Shown: positions 34,982-43,731, counted from the first letter of the stretch. The stretch: 64,000 bases of DNA from Schleiferiaceae bacterium (GCA_018402665.1 JAGYIN010000001.1:372001-436000); one strand, 5' to 3'. Notes: a model not told the origin generated them from the letters alone. Made by a program: numbers and translations.

Positions 34982-36241
34982 TTAATTGGCCTTTACAAGC
35001 ACCTCTTCCAACCTGTTTGCCTTAGTTTTTTGTACGAGGAATAAGTACTGCTCACTGCGAACCACCGTTCCCTTCTCCGGAAGGCTCTGGTAGAGGTCCA
35101 AAATATAGCCCCCAAGCGTATTGTAATTTTCGCTCTGTGGAAGCTCAAGTCCCCATTTTTCATTGATATCTGAGATGTCCAAACGCGCTGAGAAGAGCCA
35201 TTCACCGTCTTTTATTTGACGCTCCAGCAACTCTTCTGTGTCGTGTTCATCCTCTATTTCCCCAAAGATTTCTTCTATTACATCTTCGAGCGTAATCATT
35301 CCACTGGTTCCCCCATGTTCATCCAAGACCACCGCAATATTGCGTTTCTCCCTAGTGAAGAGATTGAGTATCTCATCTGCTCGCATGCTTTCTGGAATAA
35401 ATGCAACCGGCCGAAGCACTCGTTTTAGGTGGTCGGGCTTTTTAAACAGCTCGAATGCATGGACATAACCAATTATCTTATCGATATTTTCTTCGTAAAC
35501 CAACAACTTACTGTATCCCGATTCTATGAAAAATGCCCGCACCTTTTCGGGAAGTTCATTAACCTCGACACTCTCTATTTCAGTTCTTGGAATCATAAAT
35601 TCCCTGGCCTTAGTCTCTGGGAATTCGAGCGCATTTTTGAAGATTTCCAATTCCGGATCTACTTCATCATTTCCCTCTGACGTCCTTGTCCTTGGGACAC
35701 GTTCCCTTACATAATGATCGAGCTCCATGCGACCAAAAGCATTTTCTTCTTCCTGTACTTCGACTCGAAATACGTACTTCAAGAAGAACTGGCTTACGCC
35801 AAGCATTAATGCGCTAGGCAAACGCAACAGCCAGAACAACAACCATGCAGGCAAGCTCAACCAACGCATGAGTCCCTCCGCATTTTGGCGAAACAACGTT
35901 TTAGGTAGAAATTCTGCAAATACTAAAATAACTACCGTTGAAACGGAGGTTTCTAAAAGTAGAATGAGGTATTCCATGGCACCCCATCCTTCAAAAACAG
36001 GAGTAAGTAAACGGTGCATATAATTTCCATAGAGCACCAATGCAACATTGTTTCCCACTAGAATGGCCGCAATAAATGCCGCAGGTCGATCTACTAAATA
36101 ACCCAACGCCTTGTAGGCAATACCGCCTTTTTGTCGTTCAAGCTCAACATGCAGCTTATTGATGCTCAAATACGCCATTTCCAGGCCTGAAAACAGCGCA
36201 GAAAAGAATACAGCAAATACTATAGGTAAAAGATATTCCAA
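34982..36241 (-). CDS. CNNM/CorC (HlyC) family membrane protein
   Basis: A 419-residue protein with an N-terminal DUF21/CNNM membrane domain (about 1-190; AVFFSALFSGLEMAYLSINKL, LVGNNVALVLYGN, EFLPKTLF), a CBS pair (about 205-330; MIPRTEIESVEV, DEHGGTSGMITLEDVIEEIFG) and a C-terminal CorC_HlyC domain. The family handles Mg2+/Co2+ efflux; a related protein, GldE, supports gliding in Flavobacterium, so a GldE-like role is possible. It appears to start with TTG, 12 bases after the stop of a 58-residue gene that is in the same frame. It sits between lptC and the PpiD-like gene. Confidence 0.85.
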   Translation of the reverse strand: MEYLLPIVFAVFFSALFSGLEMAYLSINKLHVELERQKGGIAYKALGYLVDRPAAFIAAILVGNNVALVLYGNYMHRLLTPVFEGWGAMEYLILLLETSVSTVVILVFAEFLPKTLFRQNAEGLMRWLSLPAWLLFWLLRLPSALMLGVSQFFLKYVFRVEVQEEENAFGRMELDHYVRERVPRTRTSEGNDEVDPELEIFKNALEFPETKAREFMIPRTEIESVEVNELPEKVRAFFIESGYSKLLVYEENIDKIIGYVHAFELFKKPDHLKRVLRPVAFIPESMRADEILNLFTREKRNIAVVLDEHGGTSGMITLEDVIEEIFGEIEDEHDTEELLERQIKDGEWLFSARLDISDINEKWGLELPQSENYNTLGGYILDLYQSLPEKGTVVRSEQYLFLVQKTKANRLEEVLVKAN

Positions 36242-36253
36242 TGTTTCTTGCTT

Positions 36254-36430
36254 CTATTGTTTAAGACGTGATCGTCTGCGGAGGAAATACATGAATATCC
36301 CGGCTCCCAGAAAAAGTGTAAACTTTATCGTATTCTGCCAATTCGTACCCCAATTAACATAGATCTCCACTGCGCTTACCGCCGCTACACCGAGCCACAA
36401 AATCTCTATAAATCGTAATGCTTTATTCAT
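36254..36430 (-). CDS. 58-residue membrane protein between lptC and the CorC gene
   Basis: A small gene (ATG 36430, or 36433 in the same frame; TAG 36254-36256) encoding 58 residues with two hydrophobic segments (ILWLGVAAVSAVEIYV and FTLFLGAGIFMYFL) and a basic C terminus (RRRSRLKQ), so it probably crosses the membrane twice with a cytoplasmic tail. Its start overlaps the end of lptC, and the CorC gene follows in the same frame after a TAG. It belongs to no family I recognise by name. Position and clean composition suggest a real, co-expressed gene. Confidence 0.65.
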   Translation of the reverse strand: MNKALRFIEILWLGVAAVSAVEIYVNWGTNWQNTIKFTLFLGAGIFMYFLRRRSRLKQ

Positions 36431-36980
36431 CATCTACTGTTATTTCTCCTTGAACCTTATAAATGCGATAGGTATTGAAAGATTGATCTGCTTCAAAGCC
36501 TTTGCCTCTGATGAGCTGCCCATCGGATAAGATCTGAACCTTTGCATCGCTATACAAACGCTCTTCTTTTTTATCCCAGAATAATAATTCTGTGGTCATT
36601 CGCTCTCCTTTTCCATTCGTTACTTCAACGTTCCCACCGATACCCCAAAGATCCTCCTTCTTCAACTGTCTTGCGGTATCCGCTTTTAAGACCGTTGCTG
36701 TTTTTGCATTCGCACTGTAGAAATTCACCGTTATACCTTCCCCAAAGAAAACGTATGCCGGATCCATATTTCCAAAGTCTTGCAACAATCCTGCACGAAT
36801 TTCTAGAACCTTCTGCCCGCTATCACTATAGGTGATGTGCGCGCCGTGCTGCTCATTCAACGGAAACACTACTGGTATCTTACTGACTGCAGCCACGTCC
36901 TTTGAATCATTCGAGCAGGACATAAAAAAAATCGCTGCCAAAATGAAAAGCGATTTGGGTGCTTTAGAGAGAGCTTTCAT
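36423..36980 (-). CDS. lptC: LPS export protein LptC
   Basis: A 185-residue protein with a signal/anchor and lipobox-like FFMSC (Cys22), then a beta-jellyroll of LptC type: VLEIRAGLLQDFGN, VNFYSANAKTATVLKADTARQL, and LFWDKKEERLYSDAKVQILSDGQLIRGKGFEAD. It is part of the bridge that moves lipopolysaccharide from the LptB2FG transporter to LptA. A lipidated form is common in Bacteroidota. A terminator (37007-37038) precedes it, so it may have a separate promoter from the upstream TPR gene. A small membrane-protein gene overlaps its end. Confidence 0.82.
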   Translation of the reverse strand: MKALSKAPKSLFILAAIFFMSCSNDSKDVAAVSKIPVVFPLNEQHGAHITYSDSGQKVLEIRAGLLQDFGNMDPAYVFFGEGITVNFYSANAKTATVLKADTARQLKKEDLWGIGGNVEVTNGKGERMTTELLFWDKKEERLYSDAKVQILSDGQLIRGKGFEADQSFNTYRIYKVQGEITVDDE

Positions 36981-37006
36981 CCTAACGAAGGTCGGTAAAA
37001 AAGCGC

Positions 37007-37038
37007 AAAAAAAATCCCCCAGACTTTCGTCTAGGGGA
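37007..37038 (-). terminator. Intrinsic terminator after the TPR gene
   Basis: On the minus strand, a C-run/G-run stem with AGAC/GTCT and one mismatch, loop GAAA, followed by A and eight T residues. It separates the TPR gene (37063) from lptC. Confidence 0.8.
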
Positions 37039-37062
37039 AATATAAATGACAGCGTAAATGCT

Positions 37063-38742
37063 CTAGTAGAATTTAACGCTTACTGTTTCGTTAATCCAAC
37101 AGCCGATGTTGATTTTATCGCCTTCCTTGTAGCCCAATTGGAACGAAATTCCCTTATCTGGAATTTGTTGCGTGTAGGCAGATATTAATTTCGCCGCTTT
37201 ATTCGCAATGCTCGGATCAATACTTCTTGCGTAGCTCAACTTGTTGATTGCTGCCCAATACACTGCGTTTTTCTCAACTGCATTTGCACCACATGTCCCT
37301 GCTGCTTCAGCGTATAAGGTCGCTAAATACAAATATGGATTACCCCAATCTTTGCGAAGTTGACCTGCTTTAAGACAATTGCTCTTGGCCGCAGAAAGTG
37401 CCCCCATTTTTTGATTGACATACGCCAATCCCATGTAGCTGTTAGCCTTACGACGTAAATCTTCTTCTTGCTCGATGGCTTCAGTGTAGTACTTCTTCGC
37501 CATAGCCCAATCGCTCTTATTAACCCCTAATTTCGCCATGTTCAACGCCGCCTGTGCGCTTGGCTCTATCTCGTACAAAGTTTCTGCGATAGAGATAAAT
37601 ACAGGATTATCTGTACAAGAAGTCATTTCGCCGTTATCGCCTACACGTTCTTTCTGTAACAGGTTACCCGCGCGTTTCAACCACTCGATATTATCCTTGT
37701 TCTGTTCGAAAGCCTCCTCGTTATAAATCAACGTAAGTTTATCACAAGTCAAAAGCGGACTCAAAATTTTCTCAATGTTGCTTTGAACCTTAGTAATGTT
37801 TCTCAAACGGATTTCATTATTCGAAATCTTACGCTTGTCCACAGAAGTTAGGCCTTGCTCATCCAATTCATACTTTGTCTTTAGTTCGTCCGCTTTTTCC
37901 AAAACACTAACCAACGCCTGTGTAGCTGCATCCAATTCTGGCTTAACTAACGGTGGAAGTTTCGCTGCTTGTTTCATGCGCTTCTTCGAAGAGTTGTTGT
38001 ACGCATTTGTAGAATCGTAAGCAGCCAATTCCAACTCGTATGCCGCCTTTGCAGCTTCAGCCAGAGGGCGAATGCTATCAGCATACGCAATGAATCCTAA
38101 AACAGAATCTGCCTTGAGCTCAATCGTGTAGTTTTCAACATTGAACGTATTAAAGTTGAACTCTAGCGAAACCAATACCGAGTTGTACACCTCAAACAAT
38201 CGATCAACGTCTTTCGTTTTGTTAAATTCCTTGACATTTGCCTGGAAGTAACGGTCTGTATGCGCCACTGACATGGTATCACCCAAAAGCGACTTTGCCT
38301 CGTCGAACAAGACTACCGCTTTAGAAATACTGTCAGCATCCTTCTTGTAGTAATTGTAGAAATGATACGCTTTTGAGGACATCGCATTTGCTTTTTCTTC
38401 AGGGAAGTGCAGGGCAAACGCATCATACAGTGCTAGTAACTCCTGAATCAAAACATTCTTTGCAGCGTCGTCGTTCGTCTCTTTAATTTTTGCCTCTATG
38501 ATGTTATCACCATAGGTATAGATGCGAATATTCGCTGATGGACAAGTCTCATACAATGCTTTCCACGCATCATAGGCTTCTGCATAGTCCTTACTTTGGT
38601 AGTAAGAACCCATGATGTTATAGTTCTGAAAACAAGAAACAGAATCGGCAATGGAATTCCCCCATTTCGACTCCTGTGCTTGAGCAGAAAAGCTCATCAA
38701 TAAAATACCGAATACAAATAGGATTCGTTTCATAATCATCAC
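37063..38742 (-). CDS. Periplasmic TPR protein
   Basis: About 556-559 residues with a signal peptide (MKRILFVFGILLMSFSAQAQ, starting at 38733 or the ATG at 38742). Helical throughout, with TPR-like repeats at the N terminus (YYQSKDYAEAYDAWKALYETCP) and clearer ones at about 395-500 (SAQAALNMAKLGVNKSDWAMAKKYYTEAIEQ; ANSYMGLAYVNQKMGALSAAKSNCLKAG). No catalytic motif. It lies between a FadL-like porin gene (four bases upstream) and lptC, so a role in envelope assembly is likely but not shown. Confidence 0.78.
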   Translation of the reverse strand: MMIMKRILFVFGILLMSFSAQAQESKWGNSIADSVSCFQNYNIMGSYYQSKDYAEAYDAWKALYETCPSANIRIYTYGDNIIEAKIKETNDDAAKNVLIQELLALYDAFALHFPEEKANAMSSKAYHFYNYYKKDADSISKAVVLFDEAKSLLGDTMSVAHTDRYFQANVKEFNKTKDVDRLFEVYNSVLVSLEFNFNTFNVENYTIELKADSVLGFIAYADSIRPLAEAAKAAYELELAAYDSTNAYNNSSKKRMKQAAKLPPLVKPELDAATQALVSVLEKADELKTKYELDEQGLTSVDKRKISNNEIRLRNITKVQSNIEKILSPLLTCDKLTLIYNEEAFEQNKDNIEWLKRAGNLLQKERVGDNGEMTSCTDNPVFISIAETLYEIEPSAQAALNMAKLGVNKSDWAMAKKYYTEAIEQEEDLRRKANSYMGLAYVNQKMGALSAAKSNCLKAGQLRKDWGNPYLYLATLYAEAAGTCGANAVEKNAVYWAAINKLSYARSIDPSIANKAAKLISAYTQQIPDKGISFQLGYKEGDKINIGCWINETVSVKFY

Positions 38743-38746
38743 GTTT

Positions 38747-40129
38747 TTATCTATATCTAAATTTCTGGAACCATTTGTCGTTGAGTGTTATCCCAAAGTT
38801 CAAATTCCAATAATCTTCCTTTAAATCGGATTCCACGCCACTCCAACGGGTTCCTCTTCCTACACTAATATTCAAAAAGCTTGCCTTTTGTTCACCAGGA
38901 GCTAAACTTCTATAAATAATAGGAAGCGTTAAACCTAAGTTGAGCTCTTGCGTAACGTACGTTGTACCAGTGGTGGGCTCCTGCCAATAATATTGACCTT
39001 TTTCTCTTGAATAACCGAACCGGTACCTTGATATGGCAAAGTAATTCGAGCTGCGTCTAAGCTGTGGGATCACATAGGCAGGCACCATTACTAGGCCTAC
39101 ACTCCCTCTTTCACTAGCGGCAATAGCCGATTGCAACGGCGTTCCTCCTAATGGAGTAAAGTCTCTATAATCTTGCCAATTCACTTTTCGGTAGTCCACA
39201 ACCAAATCCCAAGCATTTACGGGTACATTTTCGATCGTTCTACTCAAACCGAACCCAAATCCCGAAGAGGTAGGGAGTATGATACTGCCTTCTTCTGCCA
39301 GATTGTAAAATAATGTGTCGACCGGGGTTTCTACGATACCACTATTAATAAATGAATACTGCGTTGAAATTTGACGCGAATTCATAGAACCTCCAAAACC
39401 GTAAACCGCACCTGCAACAATGTGGAAGCGTTCAATATCTCCTTGCAACTGTGTTCCTATGTCGAAAGTCAAGTCGCTAATTCCTGTTTTATTTGTTTTG
39501 CTAACGGAAAGGAATTGGTTGTTGGCTAAAATGGTTTTGTTGCTTGTTTCCATTTCGCCAAAGACATAGCGTGCATTACCTCCGACGCTAAACCACGGAA
39601 CAGGTTGTAAAGCGAGCCCGAGGGTGAACTGGTCGTAACCGCCAGAACCGATAGAACGGTATTCGTAAATTCCGAAATCGTCCGAAGAATCTGCTACACT
39701 AACATTGTATCCTTTTGCCGCATAAGGGCTTAACGAGAATGCTCCACCGATCCAATCCGCAAACTTAAATCCAAAGCCAAAGTAGTCGAAGTACGTGTTG
39801 TAGTTATCTTGATCGATAGATTCACTAATCACTTGATGACGAAAAGTTCGGTGAGCTCCACTCATCTCGAGTGTGGAGTATTCCAAATTTGCGTAACCCG
39901 CAGGATTAAAAACATTAATGGTGTAGCGATCGACATAGCCGATGCCGGTACCCCCCATTCCAAGGTAGGAAGGAGTAATTCCGAAGGTCGTCTCACCCAT
40001 TCCGTTAATACTAAGTGGGCTTACTGAGTTGGTTTGAGCGGATACAGGCGCCCCCAAAAACAGCATAATCAACGTTAGCACTACGGTGCCAACGGATTTA
40101 TTTAACTGATTGACTTTGAAAATATTCAT
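38747..40129 (-). CDS. FadL/OmpP1-like outer-membrane protein
   Basis: A 460-residue barrel with a signal peptide (VVLTLIMLFLGAPVSAQ). The N-terminal block LGMGGTGIGYVDRYTINVFNPAGYA matches the FadL/TodX opening with its conserved N-P-A pattern, followed by strand-rich repeats and a terminal region ending NFGITLNDKWFQKFRYR. The family carries hydrophobic compounds across the outer membrane; related Bacteroidota proteins include T9SS-associated PorV, so function is not fixed. The ATG at 40129 overlaps the end of coaX; an upstream start would overlap further. Confidence 0.8.
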   Translation of the reverse strand: MNIFKVNQLNKSVGTVVLTLIMLFLGAPVSAQTNSVSPLSINGMGETTFGITPSYLGMGGTGIGYVDRYTINVFNPAGYANLEYSTLEMSGAHRTFRHQVISESIDQDNYNTYFDYFGFGFKFADWIGGAFSLSPYAAKGYNVSVADSSDDFGIYEYRSIGSGGYDQFTLGLALQPVPWFSVGGNARYVFGEMETSNKTILANNQFLSVSKTNKTGISDLTFDIGTQLQGDIERFHIVAGAVYGFGGSMNSRQISTQYSFINSGIVETPVDTLFYNLAEEGSIILPTSSGFGFGLSRTIENVPVNAWDLVVDYRKVNWQDYRDFTPLGGTPLQSAIAASERGSVGLVMVPAYVIPQLRRSSNYFAISRYRFGYSREKGQYYWQEPTTGTTYVTQELNLGLTLPIIYRSLAPGEQKASFLNISVGRGTRWSGVESDLKEDYWNLNFGITLNDKWFQKFRYR

Positions 40130-40814
40130 CAATGCGCTGCAGGGCATATAGTTCGTAATTCGAGGGTGCAAATATGTAGCTTTTTAGGTGGTTTGACAAG
40201 GCCTTTGCATCTCCACCGCAAATGATTACAAGATTTATGCCTGTTTCTTTTTGAATCGAACGAATCATCCCATCAATTTCTATGGGTAAAGCAGTATCCA
40301 CTCCTGCCCACATACTTTCTTCCGTTGAGGCCCCTACTACATGAGTTTCACTAGTTTTAACAAGGAGTGGCAGCGCTGCTGTAAATGCATGCATTGCCTT
40401 GTAACGCATGGCCCATCCTGGAGAAATTGCGCCGCCAATAAAGGCATCATTTTTAACAATATTATAAGTAATACAGCTTCCCGCTACGACCGTAATAAGA
40501 TCTTGACGGTGCTCTAACCAGTGGGCCGATGCAAAAAGCAATCGATCTAAACCTAGAGAATCAGGAGTCTTATAAGCAACCTCTAATGGCCATGGAGCGT
40601 TTATAGATAGCCAGTGAATACTGTTGGACCAATTCACATCTACTGCCCCACTGGCAATACCTATGGAACGAACACCAGCAGTGTCCCACGTCTTGTAAAG
40701 GCTTTGCGCCTGCGCCAACGCATCGATATCAAAAGCCTCTTGTTTAAGGAGGTCCCTTCCTTGAAACAACCCCATTTTAATGCGGGTATTCCCTATGTCT
40801 ATAGTAATTAACAT
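40098..40814 (-). CDS. coaX: Type III pantothenate kinase
   Basis: A 238-residue kinase for the first step of coenzyme A synthesis from pantothenate. The ATG at 40814 gives the family opening MLITIDIGNTRIKMGLF (phosphate-binding D-x-G-N-T). Further motifs are PDSLGLDRLLFASAHWL, the substrate-site V-V-A-G-S-C-I-T-Y (usually GTA/ST at this place) and FIGGAISPGWAMRYKAMHAFTAALPLL. It heads the minus-strand envelope cluster, as in other Flavobacteriales, and overlaps the porin gene. Confidence 0.94.
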   Translation of the reverse strand: MLITIDIGNTRIKMGLFQGRDLLKQEAFDIDALAQAQSLYKTWDTAGVRSIGIASGAVDVNWSNSIHWLSINAPWPLEVAYKTPDSLGLDRLLFASAHWLEHRQDLITVVAGSCITYNIVKNDAFIGGAISPGWAMRYKAMHAFTAALPLLVKTSETHVVGASTEESMWAGVDTALPIEIDGMIRSIQKETGINLVIICGGDAKALSNHLKSYIFAPSNYELYALQRIDEYFQSQSVK

Positions 40815-40908
40815 GAACTCAAAGGTCGTTAAATCCTTCATCTATTGGCAATTCTATGTGAGATTCTAATTTTTCATTGAATGTGCTTTCACATTTGAAT
40901 TGTAGGTG

Positions 40909-40916
40909 TATATTTG
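40909..40916 (+). promoter_or_regulatory. -7 box of the tRNA-Phe promoter
   Basis: An exact TATATTTG (TAnnTTTG) whose last base is 10 bases before the mature tRNA start. The -33 element is weak (no TTG at the usual spacing). Confidence 0.5.
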
Positions 40917-40926
40917 CCGCCCGGCA

Positions 40927-41002
40927 GGTGATGTAGCTCAGTTGGTAGAGCAAAGGATTGAAAATCCTTGTGTCGGCGGTTCGATTCCGTCCATCACCAC
41001 CA
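40927..41002 (+). tRNA. tRNA-Phe (anticodon GAA)
   Basis: A 76-base tRNA with all elements readable: acceptor stem GGTGATG pairing with CATCACC, a D-arm with GCTCAGTTGGTAGAGC, an anticodon stem AAGGA/TCCTT with loop TTGAAAA (GAA at 40960-40962), a T-arm containing GGTTCGATTCC, discriminator A and an encoded CCA. A TAnnTTTG box precedes it and a strong terminator follows, so it is transcribed alone. Confidence 0.97.
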
Positions 41003-41007
41003 CCCGA

Positions 41008-41039
41008 AAGCCCTTCAGTTTGACTGAGGGGCTTTTTTT
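41008..41039 (+). terminator. Intrinsic terminator of tRNA-Phe
   Basis: An 11-bp stem (AAGCCCTTCAG with CTGAGGGGCTT, one G-U) with loop TTTGA and a run of seven T residues, five bases after the tRNA end. Confidence 0.9.
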
Positions 41040-41102
41040 ATACCCAAACACGCGAAAACAGTAGGCTTATTAGACCTCGCAACACATTGTGCAGGAGCTA
41101 CA

Positions 41103-41138
41103 AAAAAGGCCGAGATAGCGAACTACCCCGGCCTTTTT
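41103..41138. terminator. Bidirectional terminator-like hairpin
   Basis: AAAAAGGCCG (41103-41112) pairs with CGGCCTTTTT (41129-41138) around a 16-base loop. A-runs and T-runs on both sides allow use on either strand; on the minus strand it would end the T9SS gene at 41203. Confidence 0.65.
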
Positions 41139-41141
41139 GCA

Positions 41142-41179
41142 CCAAAGTGGTAACCAACGGAAATTGGTTACCACTTTGG
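41142..41179. repeat. Perfect 16-bp inverted repeat
   Basis: The arms 41142-41157 and 41164-41179 are perfectly complementary around a six-base loop CGGAAA. It lies between the terminator-like hairpin and the stop of the minus-strand T9SS gene. No T-run is directly attached, so it may extend the terminator at 41103 or be a protein-binding site. Confidence 0.7.
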
Positions 41180-41202
41180 AACTTAGTTTCTCAATTAAAT
41201 GC

Positions 41203-42453
41203 CTAGTACTTGATCAAACGCACGGTTTGCTCGTTACTACCAGATTGAATCTTAGCAAGATAAACTCCCGCTGCGTAATGAGATGCATCTATTGCATGCG
41301 TTTGGCCACTACTTAACGCATGATACAGCTGCTGACCGTTTAAATCATAAAGTTGTATTGTATACGAATCAACCGAAGGGTAGCTGACTACCCAGTGATC
41401 TGCTGTTGGGTTGGGATAAATAGACATCCCATTTTTCGACTCGTCCTCAATCCCTATAGCCACATTCGCATACTTTATATCGTCAAAATAGAAGGTAGAC
41501 GTTGACGATCCATCGCCAATGTTCGAGCTACCCGCAATAAAGTCGAACAACAAAGCCAGCGTAGGCATATCAGTCGGTGCATTTGTAAAATCGAAGGATA
41601 GTGTTTCCCACTCTTCGGTTTTCGTGGTTTGAACACTACGCTCTTCACCCCAAAAAGGTTTCTCAGCTTTCAAAGTTACATTTGTGCCAATTGGTGCAGA
41701 GGTCCATACTTTCATGGTAATTACTGGATGATTTACGAAATCCAGATTGTTTGCAAAGGTGATTTTACTTCCTCCATACGGAGCACCTAAGTAACGCACA
41801 ATCTTACCGACGTTTGCACTTCCATTATCTGCATCTACGTCAGGATTAGGCACGCTTGTCATAATAGCGCTTTCAAAATCAAAGAAATGACGTGCAGTGG
41901 TACCCGATTCAAAAGTTACGGGTAATCCCACTCTCGGTGTAGCAATGATACCAGCTACCTGCTCAATATCGTCAATGTAGAAGGTATTTCCCCCACCTGG
42001 TGTAAACGGCTGGGGCATAATGACTAAGTCCACACTCCCTGAAGGCGCCGGAATTCCAAAGTCAAACGTGAGCGTTTCCCAGGCGCCAGATACCGTGGTC
42101 ACTGCATCTACCTCGCTAGTATAAGGAGTCTCTAATTTTACCTTTATGACGGTACCCACGGGTTGAGTCGTGTACACTTTCATAGACAATACGCTCGATG
42201 CAGCGCTAGTAAAGTTCAGTGAAGACACTGATGTAATCTTTCCTCCTGCCCACAAATCGGCAGCATTTACTTTCACAATCTTAGCGACATTAGCGCTAGA
42301 ATTACCTACCGAACTTGGATTCGACACTATGGTAAAGGTTGCCCCGTCATAACCTACCATACCGGCGGTTGTAGATTCGAAATCGAATGGGAAGGCTTGC
42401 GCAGAGGCCGCAACAGAGGCTGCCATCAGCAGGGTAAACATGATTTTTTTCAT
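41203..42453 (-). CDS. T9SS type A sorting protein with two tandem beta-sandwich modules
   Basis: A 416-residue secreted protein: signal peptide (ending AASAQA), two tandem modules of about 150 residues (FPFDFESTTAGM to YIDDIEQVA, and FFDFESAIMTSV to YFDDIKYAN), then a type A sorting domain (SIYPNPTADHWVVSY, IQLYDLNGQQLYH, GVYLAKIQSGSNEQTVRLIKY). Each module shows the same order, NxSANVxKIVR, GGKITxxxxLxF, MKVxTxxPxGTxxxxKxExP, WETLxFDF and FYxDDI, which is like carbohydrate-binding jellyrolls. No catalytic domain is attached. It stands alone, with its end marked by two hairpins. Confidence 0.85.
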   Translation of the reverse strand: MKKIMFTLLMAASVAASAQAFPFDFESTTAGMVGYDGATFTIVSNPSSVGNSSANVAKIVKVNAADLWAGGKITSVSSLNFTSAASSVLSMKVYTTQPVGTVIKVKLETPYTSEVDAVTTVSGAWETLTFDFGIPAPSGSVDLVIMPQPFTPGGGNTFYIDDIEQVAGIIATPRVGLPVTFESGTTARHFFDFESAIMTSVPNPDVDADNGSANVGKIVRYLGAPYGGSKITFANNLDFVNHPVITMKVWTSAPIGTNVTLKAEKPFWGEERSVQTTKTEEWETLSFDFTNAPTDMPTLALLFDFIAGSSNIGDGSSTSTFYFDDIKYANVAIGIEDESKNGMSIYPNPTADHWVVSYPSVDSYTIQLYDLNGQQLYHALSSGQTHAIDASHYAAGVYLAKIQSGSNEQTVRLIKY

Positions 42454-42662
42454 ATCAAATTTTTAGGTGTATTGATGTACTGAATGATGTGCAAAGCCAA
42501 TCGACCGTACCCTACCGTTCATGGGCAAAAGGTAATAAACTTTGGATTGTCACATCCACTTGAATAGAACCCCAACAATCCGCTTTGTTAACAAAATTAG
42601 TTGACCGCTGATGAGGAGTAGGCGTAAACTTCGGAATTTTGATGGGTAAAGCTGCTACAACT

Positions 42663-42878
42663 ATGCACCCTTTAAAGAAAGATGAATTCAGACTGGTGAA
42701 TCGCATGCGTTTTGAAGTGAAGAACGTCATGGAACACATCAATAGAGTTTCAGAAGAAAGCAATCGCATCAATTCTGATGAGATCGAACGTCGCCTAAAG
42801 GCTTTAACTGAATATTCTCGTGAATTGGCTAATCTTCAGAAGGCGATCGATATCGAAATTCAAAAAAACTCCCTCTAA
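42663..42878 (+). CDS. Small coiled-coil protein
   Basis: About 71 residues (ATG at 42663; an ATG at 42642 would add seven residues). It is wholly helical and charged: FRLVNRMRFEVKNVMEHINRVSEE, then IERRLKALTEYSRELANLQKAIDIEI, likely a helical hairpin. No membrane segment or motif, and I do not recognise the family. It stands upstream of the pirin gene on the same strand with a 73-base gap. Reality is supported by clean codon use and position; the start is uncertain. Confidence 0.6.
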   Translation: MHPLKKDEFRLVNRMRFEVKNVMEHINRVSEESNRINSDEIERRLKALTEYSRELANLQKAIDIEIQKNSL

Positions 42879-42951
42879 GGACCATGATGAATCGTGAAAA
42901 TGAACCATTTCTAGTTTATATGGTTGTTATAACATCTATTCAAAAGAAACT

Positions 42952-43668
42952 ATGAAAACCATTTTTCATCCTCACGATTCACGAGGTCATGCAAATCACG
43001 GCTGGTTGAACAGCCACCACAGTTTTAGCTTCGCGAATTACTTCAACGCCCAAAAAATGAACTTCGGTTTGTTGCGCGTGCTTAACGATGATACCGTGGC
43101 ACCTGGAATGGGTTTTGGGACACATCCGCACGACAATATGGAGATCATTTCTATTCCTCTCAGTGGTGATTTAAGACATCGCGATTCTATGGGAAATGAG
43201 AAGACCATCAAGGAGGGCGAAATTCAAGTAATGAGCGCAGGATCTGGTGTTACCCACAGTGAATTCAATCCCAATAAGGACAAGGAAGTAAAGTTTCTCC
43301 AGATCTGGGTGATACCAAATGAACGTGATGTTACGCCGCGTTACGATCAGCAGCAACTTCCAGATTTTGATCAGAAGAATGTTCTGCACCAAGTGCTCAG
43401 CCCTTCTGCTGATGATGCTGGAGTGTGGATACATCAAAATGCGTGGTTCCATATGGGACACTTTGATGATTCAGAAGGGGCGCAATACCAGTGGAAATCG
43501 GATAACAATGGTCTTTATGCGTTTGTACTGGAAGGTGGATTTGAGTTGGGCGAGTACCAATTAAGCCGCCGCGATGCCCTTGGAATTTGGGACACCAATA
43601 CCATTTCAGTAAAAGCCACTGCCCCGGAATCAAGAATCTTACTGATTGAAGTGCCTTTAGGGAACTAA
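42952..43668 (+). CDS. Pirin family protein
   Basis: A 238-residue bicupin of the pirin (YhhW) family. The metal-binding cluster of the N-terminal cupin is visible in FGTHPHDNMEIISIPLSGDLRHRDSMGN (His-x-His, Glu) and SAGSGVTHSEFN (His). The typical opening is HANHGWLNSHHSFSFANYF. Bacterial members act as quercetin dioxygenases in vitro or as regulators; the physiological role is open. Length is normal. No operon partner is evident. Confidence 0.92.
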   Translation: MKTIFHPHDSRGHANHGWLNSHHSFSFANYFNAQKMNFGLLRVLNDDTVAPGMGFGTHPHDNMEIISIPLSGDLRHRDSMGNEKTIKEGEIQVMSAGSGVTHSEFNPNKDKEVKFLQIWVIPNERDVTPRYDQQQLPDFDQKNVLHQVLSPSADDAGVWIHQNAWFHMGHFDDSEGAQYQWKSDNNGLYAFVLEGGFELGEYQLSRRDALGIWDTNTISVKATAPESRILLIEVPLGN

Positions 43669-43677
43669 CCTGCTCAC

Positions 43678-43712
43678 TTTGAACATTCTTACGCGCAGTA
43701 GGGTTATCTTTG
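43678..43712 (+). promoter_or_regulatory. Promoter of the HMG-CoA reductase operon
   Basis: TTTG at 43678-43681 and an exact TAnnTTTG box TATCTTTG at 43705-43712, spaced 23 bases apart, as in Flavobacterium promoters. It lies 19 bases before the ATG at 43732, giving a short leader. Confidence 0.65.
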
Positions 43713-43731
43713 ACATTATAATTACACCACC

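Noticed and set aside
41040-41102. A second tRNA or ncRNA after tRNA-Phe
   Set aside because: No cloverleaf or conserved T-arm is found; the stretch between the two terminators shows no feature I can support.
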